Below, one piece after another: positions 46,469 to 57,401 of a stretch of 64,000 nt of DNA. Both the position numbers and the translations under genes were made by a program. Position 1 is the stretch's first letter. Every line of letters begins with the position of its first letter. The stretch lies in assembly GCA_000827325.1 (NCBI GenBank), contig KN832871.1, positions 2,294,001 to 2,358,000 of the forward strand, read 5' to 3'. Below the pieces are notes generated by a model. It saw nothing but the letters and a program-made list of their open reading frames with translations, was not told the origin of the DNA and did not search any database. The DNA comes from Oidiodendron maius Zn (Eukaryota > Ascomycota > Leotiomycetes > Myxotrichaceae).

Positions 46469-47113
46469 ATGGCTTCCAACATCGCTCCCATTTTCATCCC
46501 ATCTCAAGGCACCCAAGAATCCGTCGAGGTCTTAAACCTGGTTGCAAACCTGAACCTTATGCCACATATCGAAGGAGGTTATTTTGTGGAAACAGATCGA
46601 GCTCGAGATAAAACTCCTTCTCCGTTCGCGGGGGGAAAGTCCTCGACATCCGAACTTGCTCCTCAGCGCCCAGGCTTTGATCCGGCGGTCCGAAACTCGT
46701 CGACGACGATCTTCTATCTCCTAACTCCAGGCGGTCCGCAGGGAGGATTCCACAGAAACAAAGCACGGACTGTGCATACATTACACCAGGGACGTGGCCG
46801 TTATGTTATCATCCACGCAGACGAGGAGGGCAAAGAGAAGAGGATTGAGACGTTTACCGTAGGCCACAATGTTGCGAAGGGTGAAAGGCTACAGTGGATT
46901 GTTGAGGGAGGGAAGTTCAAGGCTTCATACCTTTTGCCAGATGAGGAGGGCGGAAATTCAAGTAAGGGGCTTCTGATTAGCGAGACCGTCGTTCCTGGAT
47001 TTGAGTATTGCGATCATGATTTCTTATCTGAGAGAGGTTTAGAAGAGCTGGTTGGGCCGACAAATGCGGTGGGATTAAAATGGTTGCTAAGTCCGCTGGG
47101 GAAGGAGAATTAG
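46469..47113 (+). CDS. DUF985/cupin_5 family protein
   Basis: Single-exon frame; from the ATG at 46469 the protein has 214 residues, the usual family length. In-frame ATGs at 46274 and 46391 would add non-conserved residues. The cupin_5 signatures are clear: LNLMPHIEGGYFVETDR, SSTTIFYLLTPGGPQGGFHRNKA with the metal-site-like His, and SETVVPGFEYCDHDFL. Family members fold as a single-domain double-stranded beta-helix related to RmlC-like cupins; the fungal ones have no established reaction. No signal peptide belongs to this start. The gene stands alone, in opposite orientation to both neighbours. Confidence 0.88.
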   Translation: MASNIAPIFIPSQGTQESVEVLNLVANLNLMPHIEGGYFVETDRARDKTPSPFAGGKSSTSELAPQRPGFDPAVRNSSTTIFYLLTPGGPQGGFHRNKARTVHTLHQGRGRYVIIHADEEGKEKRIETFTVGHNVAKGERLQWIVEGGKFKASYLLPDEEGGNSSKGLLISETVVPGFEYCDHDFLSERGLEELVGPTNAVGLKWLLSPLGKEN

Positions 47114-47334
47114 AGTTTATACAAGGTTGCTATGCTCAACTTTAAGTAAGATGAAAGAGGAACCATTAGAGACGTAGCCGCGAGGCTTAAAGACAAAGGT
47201 ATATAGATATAATCCCTAGAATCTAGAACCGCATCCTAAACATCAATGGTATAACCAGCTCCTAGAAGAGAATACCTACTGATGCGTCTCCCTTGAACGC
47301 CAGGAAAACACCTCATGTCAATACCGTCATCTCA

Positions 47335-49258
47335 TCATTTTCCCTTATAATCTGGCTTCCTCGCCATATTTACAGGTGGAGGTGGCCCATCATCCATCGG
47401 ATATGGTGGTCTAGGTCGTCCCAACGGCAGAGGAGCATCAAAGTCAAGTGGAGTTTTGGGTGGTAATGGGGGCGGCTCAACTCGTCCCTGCTGCATCACC
47501 GGCATCTGCTCCTTGGGCTTCGGAAATTCATCCTGGCTAATGATTGCAATCTTATCTGCGCCGCTGGCCGTCCGATACTGGGTAGGAGTAGGACTTTGGA
47601 CGACAAATTTGTCGTCACCGTCAACAGGATTGCTCACGATAGAGTCCCTCAAGGATAATTTGGCTATGCTGTCCACTGAGGCACGCTGAGAATAGGGCAG
47701 ACGGTGCTGATCAGGGACTTCCAATGTATCATGATGGCCCGATTCGTATGACGGCCGGGGAGGGGAACTTTGCGGAGGTGTGGAAGGGACATCGGCTGGT
47801 AGTTCCACGGCTGTGGGATAAGCTTCAGGAACGTCATCTAGATGCTCCTTGTGTCGGCTTGGTGGAACTGCTACTCCACTTTCTCGGTCAAAGCGCAACT
47901 TAGCTCTGTGGATCTTTGCAAGCTTCACAGCGGCTGAGTCATTCTTTGCCTTGATTTCGTTCTTTGCTAGATATCGCCTCGTGCCTGTGCTGATATCCGC
48001 AAGTCGGTGCCATTCGTTCATGCCAAACTCCCCTACTCCAATCTCCACATTCAGACGGTAGTAGTTCTCAATGTTGATTCCACGTTTGCTCAGTCCCTCT
48101 CGAATGATGTACTGATGGGTGACTTCGCAGCCTTCGATTTTAGCAATCAGGCGTCTTCTTGCCTCGGCAAACTCTCCCATAAAACCCTCATACCAAGCTT
48201 GCTGGTTATGATCGCTCCCTGCTGGTCTTTTCCCAGTTCCAATACTCACGATGACTCCAACTTCCCGACCAGGCCACTCATTCACACAAGCTTCATCGAG
48301 TGCTATCGGTGTAGGATTATAATTGCCTGCGCCCTCATCGATGAATACTGACTGCCCAACTTGAATTGGTTTAAATGCCAGCCCAGTTGCCGAAGTCGCT
48401 CGGCCCGCCTGCCATATCGTACAGTCGAATTCTACTGAAAGCTCCTTTCTTGAATCGTAGGATCGTAGAACTACCGGGGCGCCACCCGGCTGAGTGCCTT
48501 TGTATATTGCCGTAACCGCTCTACTCAGTGTTAGCTTATGGCTCACAAAATCAATACTACACTTACGTCTTGGTTCTGTATTCCCGGTTGTCGTATAATA
48601 TAGCGTTGGCATTTCCCCATCTCGAGGACAAAAAAGGCCGGTTCATGTAGGTGGTAGGGCTCCGGTTGCTGAAACTCGTCACACTCGCATTGCTGATATG
48701 TCTCTGGGGGATTCTGGACATAGGGCTGACCGGGCTAGACAGACTCCCCAGGGAGGCAGGCTCCTCGCCATCATTCCCTTCGCTCTCAAAGACAGTATGC
48801 TCCTTTACGCACTCCTTAATGGCTTCCTCCAACTTTGACGCCTTGAACAGGGTCGACCGATATGGAATACCGGCTATCGTCTTGTCCGTCTCGAACACCT
48901 TCCTCGTCATACGAACGTACACCTCCTTGCACGTCTCCAAATCTAGTCGCAGTCGCCCTAGCATGATGGCGATTAGCCCGCCTGTGCCCGTCCCGACGAT
49001 AAGGTCGAAGTGGTCGCATGGTTTAGGTATTTGATCCCTTCGCGGTGCCTTCCCTTCAATCTCGACGTATGTTCTGTGCATGAGCTCTTGTATAATGATA
49101 AGCATAGAGTAACCTCGTACCCCACCTCCATCTGCGACATGTTAGTGGGCTGTCGCGCAGTCATGGGATTTCTCGATCTGTGGCATACCTAGGGACAGGA
49201 TTCGGAGCGGAGGACCTTTGGTCGTATCTTTCCGCTTTAACCCACTGCCGGTCTCCAT
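47335..49258 (-). CDS. Patatin-like protein lacking the nucleophile serine
   Basis: Exons 49258-49189, 49131-48567 and 48520-47335 join in phase to 606 residues. The first junction recreates LRILSLDGGGVRGYS, the oxyanion-hole motif DGGGxRG of patatin-like phospholipases. The lipase box that should read GTSTG is GTGTG here (DLIVGTGTGGLIAIML), so the catalytic serine is replaced by glycine (codon GGC). The dyad Asp region is present but altered: FIDEGAGNYNP. A Ser-rich insertion lies in the middle of the fold, and the C-terminal 190 residues are Pro-rich and disordered, with PxxP stretches (PPPLPPKTP) and a basic end. It is probably not a classical acyl hydrolase; a regulatory or lipid-binding role is inference. 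Confidence 0.9.
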
Positions 49259-50261
49259 GTTGGGCGGCGTGGTATGTCTCTCCCTCCACGATCAGGCAGA
49301 GAAACCTGTGGCTTTATGCCTCTGTAGCGTGCTGGCGCCGCTTGAAAGCCCGCGGCGCCGGTGTGTCTCGGCGTGCAACTAGTGATGAGAGCGCTGTGAA
49401 CGATCGCAGAACTCGATATGTCAACTGCAAGATACAGTAGACCTCCGAGAGAAATTTTCGGCTTTTTGTGTGTTTGTGATGGGCGCGAAAGAGGAGATGT
49501 TCCGGCGACCTTTTTATCGTAGGGCTATGCAGATACGCCGTCGTCACAAGTGCAGGGGCATCATCCAGACGTCCCTGTGTACCCGAGATCCACGGCACGC
49601 AACCCGCCGACGATTACTTCTAGAAGACTTCTACAGGTGGACAGATGGACAGTGGGTCGCGACGGGAGAGAAACAATTTCCGCTCTCAGCTCGTCCACGC
49701 ATCCACCTGGGATATTGAAATGCCAAAAAATTCCAAAGACTGCCGGCTTGCGCGGTCTCTTTGAAGCCACCTTCGGCGGGGTACTGAATGAGATATGCCT
49801 GCTGCGTATGACGTTGATTGGCCTCTTTCGCTACATCACCGTCGGCAGCTTGGGCATATGGGGCTGTGCAGCGACAAGTACAAGTGCTAGACCTATGAAG
49901 TTGTGCCTGAATGACATTCGGCCAAGATCTCCTACCGGGTATAAAGGCTATCTTTTTAGCATGAAAGACATACATTTCTCTATTTTATGAGCTTTAAAAC
50001 CAAGAGTCGATTCGGCTTTTATTTTGCTTCATCAAATGATTGTGGTCAAAGAGAATTTCTACAACGTAAGGTAATGTAAGATCTTACACATCTTGCCATC
50101 TTGCCATCTCTCGGGACAGGCACTCCTAGTTGGACAGAGAAAGTCCCCAATATTTCTGTTGCCTTGAATGCAGCATTATCTCTATATTTCCCTGCTTGCT
50201 GTCATTGTGCGTTTGAATCAGTGAGACTTTTGTCACAAATGGTCGACCAAGCTCGGCTCAA
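49259..50261. other. Intergenic region
   Basis: 1.0 kb between two minus-strand genes. A 146-codon frame (49550-49990 plus) lacks recognisable domains and overlaps minus-strand frames; no gene is called. Confidence 0.4.
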
Positions 50262-51373
50262 TCACCTCTTTTGATTCTCCATATACTCTTTCAGACTTGT
50301 CGTTCTAATCTCAGGATCAAGCTATCTCTGTCAGCGCAGAACACACTCTTCTCGTCAAAAGACTCACATCCTTGGGCAAGACCAAGTGGTCTCCCCATCC
50401 AAATTCCGCACTGGTAGCCGCACTCTCTCCAGATTCCCTCCCAAAACCCCCAGGAGCATCTTTATCCGCTTCTTCCACACTTATCTCTTGAGCTTCGGCG
50501 GGAATCCCTGTAGTTTTGCTCCAAATATTCATTACGGTCCTGTAAGAGGCCATTTCACTCACAGCAAGAAGATCTTGCTTTGGAGGACAACGCACCAGCA
50601 GATCAGCGAAACGCCCAGTATCCTCTGGAATAACCCATGGGTGCATGGCGTCAACAGACCCGGGCTTACGCATTACGTATCGTCCGGGGTTCTTAGGCTA
50701 CAGCATAGAATATCAGCCAGATTCACTGATGATAGAGCAGGTAGCTCGCCTCGATTGCTTGCCAAAACCTCGAGATATTACTTGAATAGAACGCCATGTT
50801 CAATAACGAGCTCTTCTGCCACAAATCCTCTTTCGACTTGAGATACTCTGTGACATCTGCCTTTGAATCAAAGTGATACACATAAGTGTACTTCCCGTTG
50901 CTCTGCTCTTTGAAACTCGGAAGCGTACTGAAGATGAATCTCTCCAACATCCCATCTTCCTTGGAAACTTGCTGGACAGCATCGACAACATTCCTGCCAC
51001 GCTGTACCTCAATGGCGTAGGCATGCTCACCAGTCGCGCGATCCGAAATCTTCGAGAGCCTCGCATTGGCCTCCCAGAAAGGTGCCCAGAAATCTGTTAT
51101 TGCGAATATTACGTGAGCGCCTCTAAAGGCTGGGATGAGCGTGCCAAGGTTGTCTAGGTCTGCCTCAACTATCGAGATGCCCTCGGCAGCTTTTGCCTTA
51201 GCAGAGTCACTCATTGCCGACCTAGTGATCCCACGGACATTCCACCCAAGAGAAAGGAACTTGTCAGCGACGGATCCCCCCTGGAATTCCTAAGCAAAAG
51301 TTGTCATTGTCAAGAGAGGTGACTAACAAACCTGGGCGCCTGTAACACCAACGACTGCAATTGTCTTGGCCAT
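50262..51373 (-). CDS. NmrA-like NAD(P)-binding protein
   Basis: Exons 51373-51332, 51280-50750, 50697-50368 and 50321-50262 give 320 residues. The first junction restores the Rossmann glycine motif VGVTGAQGGSVAD (GxxGxxG type). NmrA-type features follow: VRGITRS, VEADLDN, HVIFAITDFW, and the C-terminal VLPEDTGRFADLLV-like stretch (here VIPEDTGRFADLLV). Such proteins are atypical short-chain dehydrogenases that sense NAD(P) redox state; A. nidulans NmrA inhibits the GATA factor AreA. The second intron needs a GC donor (GAG then GCGAGC) to stay in frame; no GT donor fits. The last intron has two possible acceptors, and the shorter (46 nt) is used. Confidence 0.88.
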
Positions 51374-51447
51374 GATTTTTCTTGAAGTGCGAATGGTGGG
51401 CTAGGGTTCGAATGTTTTGGACCGCATACATTGGCCTCAAAAAAATA

Positions 51448-51459
51448 ATATATATATAC
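51448..51459 (-). promoter_or_regulatory. TATA-like element upstream of NmrA-like gene
   Basis: An alternating TA run lies about 75-85 bases before the ATG at 51373, at a plausible core-promoter position. Confidence 0.4.
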
Positions 51460-51791
51460 ACTTAACAGTTATCCCTTCGTCTGACAGCCACTGTCTACGC
51501 TAACGTAGTTGATCTGTAAGCTGGACAGGTTACCGAAAACCACACTCAATTCTCCACTCTTGACTAATATTACTCTACAACCAACGCTCCAAATGTCTTA
51601 AACAGAGGGTCGAATCACACTCGCGCTTCAGGCCTATCAGCAGTGCCAATTCTCAATTTTACGGGCTGCTATACGTGCATACAATGCTCTGCATTCAACC
51701 TTGTCTACACAATATTATAGGATTACCTCTCGACCTCAAATTGAGAAATCACGACTCAACAACGAGTTAACTCGCACTGAAATTTTCCGCC

Positions 51792-52139
51792 ATGTCTGCC
51801 CCAGATCACCATCGGCGAAAGTCTCTAACTGAAGCCTTCCCGAGCTTGCGTATAACTTCATCGTCCATCCTAACCAAAAAGCCCTCGAACTCTAGCAGCA
51901 CCTTCATCAAGGCACAAGATATATCTAATAATCTTGGAAAGATGTTTTCGGCAGGCTGGCCATCCTGGCGCAGTATCAGTAAGGACACCGGTGCGCCTGG
52001 AACGTGTCGAAAGCTTCCTTGGGAGTATCGAGCCCTGGCTCTCAGTGCCTTTGCCTCCGCCCAGGCAACCTCATCCAAATTTCTTAGTTCCCCCCTTCTT
52101 AACCTCTCTATCCTTATTCTTCTTCCCACCCTTCAATAA
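51792..52139 (+). CDS. Possible small hypothetical protein
   Basis: An ATG-started frame of 115 residues with a Ser/Lys-rich N-terminus ([16 protein letters not shown]) and no recognisable domain. Its last 23 codons overlap antisense to the 3' coding end of the UPF0390 gene, and a minus-strand frame of similar length overlaps it, so it may be chance. An uncertain call, kept because the start context and length are plausible. Neighbouring sequence from 51374 to 51791 holds nothing else recognisable. Confidence 0.25.
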   Translation: MSAPDHHRRKSLTEAFPSLRITSSSILTKKPSNSSSTFIKAQDISNNLGKMFSAGWPSWRSISKDTGAPGTCRKLPWEYRALALSAFASAQATSSKFLSSPLLNLSILILLPTLQ

Positions 52140-52479
52140 CTCCAGGTGCCCCGCTTTCGCTCCCAGCGTGCGCTCCGTCATCGCCGTAAGCCCGCCGGAA
52201 TGTTTCTGTGCAGATGTCAAGTTAGCATGAAATTTACAATCTGTGTAAGCCAATTCCTCTAAAACCGCTCTCAAACAAACCAATATGCTCTCAGAAAGGA
52301 GACAAAAAGAAATAAAATAATTTACGAACCTTGAGCATCTTCTGCTTCTTCACTAGACCCTGCTTCTTCGGCGCGATCGTCCTCGCACCCTTCTTTGGCC
52401 CTAGAACCCCATGCCGGCCCCCTGACAACTTCCCGGTTGCTGTGCTAGGCTTTTTGGTCTTAATCGCCCCTTGTGCCAT
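52071..52479 (-). CDS. UPF0390 (DUF2462) small basic protein
   Basis: Exons 52479-52330 and 52205-52071 (intron 124 nt, phase 0) give 94 residues. The family pattern is obvious: MAQGAIK at the start, [14 protein letters not shown] in the middle, then [27 protein letters not shown] after the junction. The protein is very basic and is conserved from yeasts to animals (human C19orf53 group), where it is thought to be nucleolar; the precise role is not established. The intron is about twice the usual length here. Confidence 0.88.
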
Positions 52480-52923
52480 GATTTGTCTCTGTATTTTCTC
52501 TATCGCGCCGGAGCGTCCGTGTGCAACTTGCTGGTTGGCGGTCGGTTTGATGCTGGATAAAATTTTGGCGGGGAAGCAGTGATAGTCAAGGTCGCTAGCG
52601 GCCCGCGGTTTAGCGACAGCTGAGGTGACTTCTCGTGACTACATCATAATTCCCTAACTCCTTGGAATCAAGTAAAAAGAGTTGTCTCTTAATAGCGGTA
52701 TTGATATTGATTGAAAGCGATTTCAAATATTTAATTCCAAGAAATGCGACTAGTGGGTATTGAGATATTCGACGGCAAAAAGCCCCGCAGGATGTTGTTT
52801 TTTTTATAAACACCGTCCTTCCCTAACAACCTCCCTCCCTCATAGCAGGGGAAAAAAGATTAATGGAAGCACGGAAGGAACAGACCTAATGTACTGTTAG
52901 ATTATGAAGCAAAATAAGAAAAT
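52480..52923. other. Intergenic region
   Basis: 444 bases with the promoter of the UPF0390 gene; T-rich run near 52798-52805. No gene seen. Confidence 0.45.
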
Positions 52924-53459
52924 TTATGTTAACACGGCCATCGCAGTTCGTGCGGCGGTCCTTGCCGAATGGACGGATGCCATCGTAGCCTGAGTAGCGT
53001 TCACTGAAGTTTGAGAGGTGACCTGTTGGGCCTCCTCTGCTGTTCCGATGGCAGCCTCTGCGGTATCAGCAGCAGCCTTTGCAATCTGAATGGCGGCCTC
53101 ACCCGTCCAGGGAGAATCCCAGAAGTGTGAAAGGCGGGCGCCTTTTACGCCGTTTGGACGGCCGTTTGTGCAGTTTGGGCGCCAGCAGTGGCAGTACCTG
53201 CAGTTCGGGCAGCGGCTTCTGCAGTCTGAATAGTGGCATGTGCAGTGTAGACTCTGTGGTTTGAGGAGCGTTCTAGGAGGGAAGATCTCGATCGGTTGGT
53301 CGGGGTTGGAGACGCCATCGAGGCTGGCGAGCGACCCGCGAGCACCATAGGGTAAGAGGGTTCTATGGAGGATCGCGGCGGGTTAGTGCGAGTCTGGCGC
53401 AAAGGCTGGGCTCTGCGACTGGAGCCAAATTCGGGAGGAAGTGGTTTGGTCGTCTTCAT
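52924..53459 (-). CDS. Ala/Thr-rich repetitive protein
   Basis: A frame from the ATG at 53459 runs to a stop at 53145, but a second frame (53097-52924) continues the same low-complexity pattern. Joining 53459-53160 and 53097-52924 (intron gtccaa...gtgag, 62 nt, phase 0) gives 157 residues. After a Pro/Ser/Arg-rich first half, the protein repeats a loose unit of Ala, Thr, Gln and Glu (IQTAEAAARTAG, QTAQTA, IQIAKAAADTAEAAIGTAEEA), which would form an extended amphipathic helix similar in style to LEA-type or apolipoprotein-like helices. The donor is non-consensus, so splicing is uncertain. No family is recognised. It sits beside an AT-rich island. Confidence 0.4.
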
Positions 53460-54410
53460 GGCGTGTCCGAAAAGATGAGATAAATCCTGTCGGTGTCAGG
53501 CGGCATGTGCTGCTGCTACCTAACTACAGAGCATCTGAATAGCCTCATTATATACTCGAACGATAGGCTCGAATATCACTCATATCACCGATATTCAGCC
53601 TACTCGGTGCATCGATTAGGGCCTAATTCATGCGACTGATCTCAAGAACTAATAAGTGATAAAATAATACCTATCGTAGAAAATTTTCAAATTATAAATT
53701 TAAATAACTAATTATCTTTCTAGGCAGACTATAGTCGCTATTACAGCTGTATATACTATATCTAAGGGGGACCCATCCTTGCTATAGAAAAGAGTAGGCT
53801 AGATATACTGTAGACGTTAATAAATCTACCTTATACTCCTGATTCAAAATAGGAAACTATAGTTCCTTTATCGAACTGTATCCCCGGACGATATAGTAGC
53901 TCTATATAATGTTTATTATCGAGCCACGAGTCGGATTTCAATTTTTAAGGCATGCTTAAATACTTTCTAAATGTGCTCGTCTATTCCCGGTGGGCGCGGG
54001 TGATTGGAGGTGGGTGCAGTGGCAGCAGCTGGGCCATATTTCAGCGACTCTGCGAGAAGAGGTAGATTCAACTCACGCAAGGTCACCCGCAAAAATGATA
54101 CAGAATTAGAGAGCCAGTTTTCAAGCCATAGATACAATGCATCTTCAGTTGAATTCTAAAAAATACTAACCATGCATCCCTGAACACATATGCTTGCCAG
54201 CAAACAAACCCAATAGTCATCTCTTCGTGTCATCAAGTCATTTCCATCGTTAAATCGGCCATAAACTACGCCCACTTGGGCGAGGCTAAAAAGTACAGCT
54301 AGAGAGGCAAGTAATAGCAGAATGCAGTTAAAGGCATCCTTTGCGAGCCCTCTTTGATAGATAATACAGCTTTTGGATCCGCCATCCAAATTCCGCTCAA
54401 CCATGGGGTA
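53460..54410. other. AT-rich island, possibly an eroded repeat
   Basis: From about 53550 to 53960 the sequence is strongly AT-rich with many TA dinucleotides and stops in all frames, which in ascomycetes often marks transposon relics mutated by RIP. No terminal repeats or transposase frame can be recognised. Confidence 0.45.
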
Positions 54411-57401
54411 TCAAGCGTCACTTCTCTTCCGCAGAATCTCATCCGTACCGTTTTGAACCTCTTTGGGATGACTAATGCTGGCTCGCAATTTCTCACTTCG
54501 CTGTTCTCTCCTCCGCTCGCTCAGCCTCCGCTTCATCTCATTCCATCCAGGGTACTCTACCCTCAGACCAATGCCTGGGATGGTATGCAGCTTGCCACCG
54601 TTGCCCTCTGGGAACCCGTACCCGAAAGGCCGCGGTGATTCCTCGACGTTAGCCGATGGATCATATACAAGCCTCCCATCTGGGCCTCTTCTGAAACCTG
54701 AGTTATCTCCCTGCCTCACGATCCTCAGCGGTCCGTCGCCTGTCTTCGATATGGTTCTCCTATCATCGGAGTACGATGGGTAGGCATAATCGTCCTTCAC
54801 AGGTAGAATAGCGAAAGTCCTCTTCAACTTCCCGCTCAAGCTACGTCTCGGGGGTGAAGGCCTGTTGTCAATCATTGCGTATCCACCTTGATAGTCCCAG
54901 TTGCTATCCTCACGGGCATCAAGATCATCCCAGAAGTGATTCGGGCGCCAGAATGGATGCAGTTTAGTATCATCTGCTGGGCGGTCCGTGAGTGACATGG
55001 AGCGGCCAGCTGTGTCCTTAGGTGTGCCATTCACCGATGCTCTTCTGCGGCTCCCCAGAGAAAAGGTTCGCTTTAAAAGACCTTGGACAGGCTCCATGGC
55101 AGTCTCAGAATTGCGACGATTATAGAAGGCGCGACGCATCAAGGACATTCGCCGTCTCGGGGTGTCTGATGTGCTGGGTCTCTGGCCGTGCTCTATTTCA
55201 CGATCGTCTTCGTCTTCAGGAAGAAGAGCTGCGGGAGTAGGTGGAATAAACTTGATCGCAGGAGGTACGGGCGCCGCTCGGGGATTTCTCAATGGCGAAT
55301 CACTATCATCCATGGGAGCAGTTTGCTGAGGAGGCGTAACTGGGAGTGTTGTTTCCTCACTACGCGCGGCCTTCTGGACTTGCGCATGATCAATGGCTTC
55401 AACCTTGGGCATAGAAGATCGCTGAGGCGCTGGGAGTTGTTGGACGAGCAACAGTGATGTATTCTGATGAGGGTAGATAGACACTGCCATTGCCTCTGAC
55501 ACTTCCGCAGCAGTGCCGGCCGTTTCATAAGATGACTGGGAGAACGGAGTCACCTGAGTTGATCGACGGTTGCCGAAGAATGGATCACCTGTATGGTCCA
55601 CAACGTTCAGACGGGTGGACTGTCCGGAGTCCTGACGTAACTCAGGTGGACGATTCTGGATGATTTCATGCTCAACGGTCGCCTTTTCGTGCATCAAGTT
55701 GTGGGCTTTCAAGCTCTCCGCAGTCAAGGATCCGGCACGAGATGTGTTGCGACTTGTTGGAGCTGAGAGTGACGATCGCCTGGTAGGGATATTTGGAGGG
55801 AAGTCAATGGTGCGCACGGAGTGTGCCGATTTCTCAGATTCGGATATTGTTCGTTTGTGGGTCGGATTCGATTCAAAATATCCTGGTTCGTTATACTTGG
55901 AGGACTGTGACAGGGGTGCTGAGCTGAGCGACACCGTCCTCCTCGTCTTGTGGCTACTTGTAGATCTGAGGGACGGCGCTCTTGATGGCCTTGCAGAAGA
56001 GAGACGATCCGGCACAACCACAACCGGAATACCACCATCCTTCAGCACTTGTCGTCGAGACTTTCCGCTGGAAGAAGTGGTACTAACAGTAGCATTAGAG
56101 GCCAAACTTCTATGCCTTTTCTCGGGAATTTGTGGTATCTTCCGAGCCAGTGAGCGTTGCGGCTCATTAGAAACCACTGAGCTGGGGTTAGAAGGTACAG
56201 ATGACTGGTCACTCAAGTCTCTGAGGCCCATCTGTTTCTTGCTGCGTCGAAGTTGCTGCCTGCGTTCTGGAGGGCTATCGACAACGATGGCCTCTATGAC
56301 AGTTGATGTGGCTGAACGTCCCGACATAGCGGAGAACCTCCTGACGTCGGCAGATATAGGAGAATCGAAATCTGGTACAGCAGAAGGCTGAACTATCCGG
56401 TCCCCGGATCTCTCCGCCTCTCTCTCTAGTCGATAACGCGCAATCCTTTCTTGAAGCGGAAGGCTACGAATCACCTTCGTGGCTATCGTCGGCGATACTA
56501 TATTGTCCTCCAGAACCTCGTCCGCAGCGCCATTGGTAAAGTTGTAAGGTTTACGGGTATGCCGCTTCCGTACCACCACATTTCTCATAAGGTTATCATC
56601 CCACTCTCTTTCCACCTCACTCATTTCTTCTCCTGTCTGCCCCCATTCTCCATCAAATATAACAAATTCCTGCAGAGAAGCAGTTTCTGCTCTCGGTGTT
56701 GTCGTTCCATCATTATCTGACTCTAAACCCAAACCCAGACCAACTTCTCTTCGCCTCTCCCCCTTCCATCTTGGTTGCTTTACCTCTGCTCTAGCCGGCC
56801 TCAGGGAGGGCAGAGCAGGTCGAGCTGTAGACACATCTTCATCAGAAGAGTAAGGGTTTTCTCGGGCTGTCTTGAAGGAATCAGTCCTAGATTGGGTGGA
56901 GGAGGCTCGATCACGAGGTGGCGGTCGTAGCGACGACGCTTTCACTCGTGGTGGGGTGACATCGGGGGTTGGCGGGCTTCGTTGATTCGTAGGCGTGCCT
57001 GGCGCGGAAGAAACATGCGGAGAACTTGCCATGCGGCCTTCATATTCTGGCGCAGGAGCAGTTGCAGAGCTGCTATCGGAGGACTGGCGAGAGTGAGTAG
57101 GTGGAGTTGGAGGAAGGACAGGAGGACCAATCCTCTTCGAGGCGTGTTTTAAAGTGTGAGGACTCGGTGTAGCCGAACTGGCTTCTGATGGTATGATGGT
57201 ATCGAGGGACAGATCCAACGGTCTGGCAAGCGTAGGTGCTGTAGCAGGTACAGGGCGAGAGGGATCGTGAGGGGGGTGCGGCAGCACCTTATGCCTCTTT
57301 AATAATGTTGAACCAGTGGCATGAGATCCACTGGCGACCTCGAAAGGCACCCCCAATTCTCTGACGGGCATGCTCAGCCAGGCCGTCTGCGCGAGGAGCA
57401 T
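54411..57401 (-). CDS. Large disordered Ser/Pro-rich fungal protein
   Basis: Single-exon frame of 996 residues from the ATG at 57401 (a second ATG at 57371 is also possible). Most of it is predicted disordered: Pro/Ser/Thr-rich N-terminus (PPVLPPTPPTHSRQSS), long Ser/Arg-rich middle. Two more ordered stretches stand out: EFVIFDGEWGQTGEEMSEVEREWDDNLMR (about 245-275), and the C-terminal 170 residues, including LHPFWRPNHFWDDLDAREDSNWDY, KRTFAILPVKDDYAYP and the end region GKLHTIPGIGLRVEYPGWNEMKRRL. Many RRxS/RxxS sites suggest phosphorylation. I do not know this family; the ordered C-terminus suggests a conserved protein of Eurotiomycetes. No membrane segment. Confidence 0.8.
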   Translation of the reverse strand: MLLAQTAWLSMPVRELGVPFEVASGSHATGSTLLKRHKVLPHPPHDPSRPVPATAPTLARPLDLSLDTIIPSEASSATPSPHTLKHASKRIGPPVLPPTPPTHSRQSSDSSSATAPAPEYEGRMASSPHVSSAPGTPTNQRSPPTPDVTPPRVKASSLRPPPRDRASSTQSRTDSFKTARENPYSSDEDVSTARPALPSLRPARAEVKQPRWKGERRREVGLGLGLESDNDGTTTPRAETASLQEFVIFDGEWGQTGEEMSEVEREWDDNLMRNVVVRKRHTRKPYNFTNGAADEVLEDNIVSPTIATKVIRSLPLQERIARYRLEREAERSGDRIVQPSAVPDFDSPISADVRRFSAMSGRSATSTVIEAIVVDSPPERRQQLRRSKKQMGLRDLSDQSSVPSNPSSVVSNEPQRSLARKIPQIPEKRHRSLASNATVSTTSSSGKSRRQVLKDGGIPVVVVPDRLSSARPSRAPSLRSTSSHKTRRTVSLSSAPLSQSSKYNEPGYFESNPTHKRTISESEKSAHSVRTIDFPPNIPTRRSSLSAPTSRNTSRAGSLTAESLKAHNLMHEKATVEHEIIQNRPPELRQDSGQSTRLNVVDHTGDPFFGNRRSTQVTPFSQSSYETAGTAAEVSEAMAVSIYPHQNTSLLLVQQLPAPQRSSMPKVEAIDHAQVQKAARSEETTLPVTPPQQTAPMDDSDSPLRNPRAAPVPPAIKFIPPTPAALLPEDEDDREIEHGQRPSTSDTPRRRMSLMRRAFYNRRNSETAMEPVQGLLKRTFSLGSRRRASVNGTPKDTAGRSMSLTDRPADDTKLHPFWRPNHFWDDLDAREDSNWDYQGGYAMIDNRPSPPRRSLSGKLKRTFAILPVKDDYAYPSYSDDRRTISKTGDGPLRIVRQGDNSGFRRGPDGRLVYDPSANVEESPRPFGYGFPEGNGGKLHTIPGIGLRVEYPGWNEMKRRLSERRREQRSEKLRASISHPKEVQNGTDEILRKRSDA

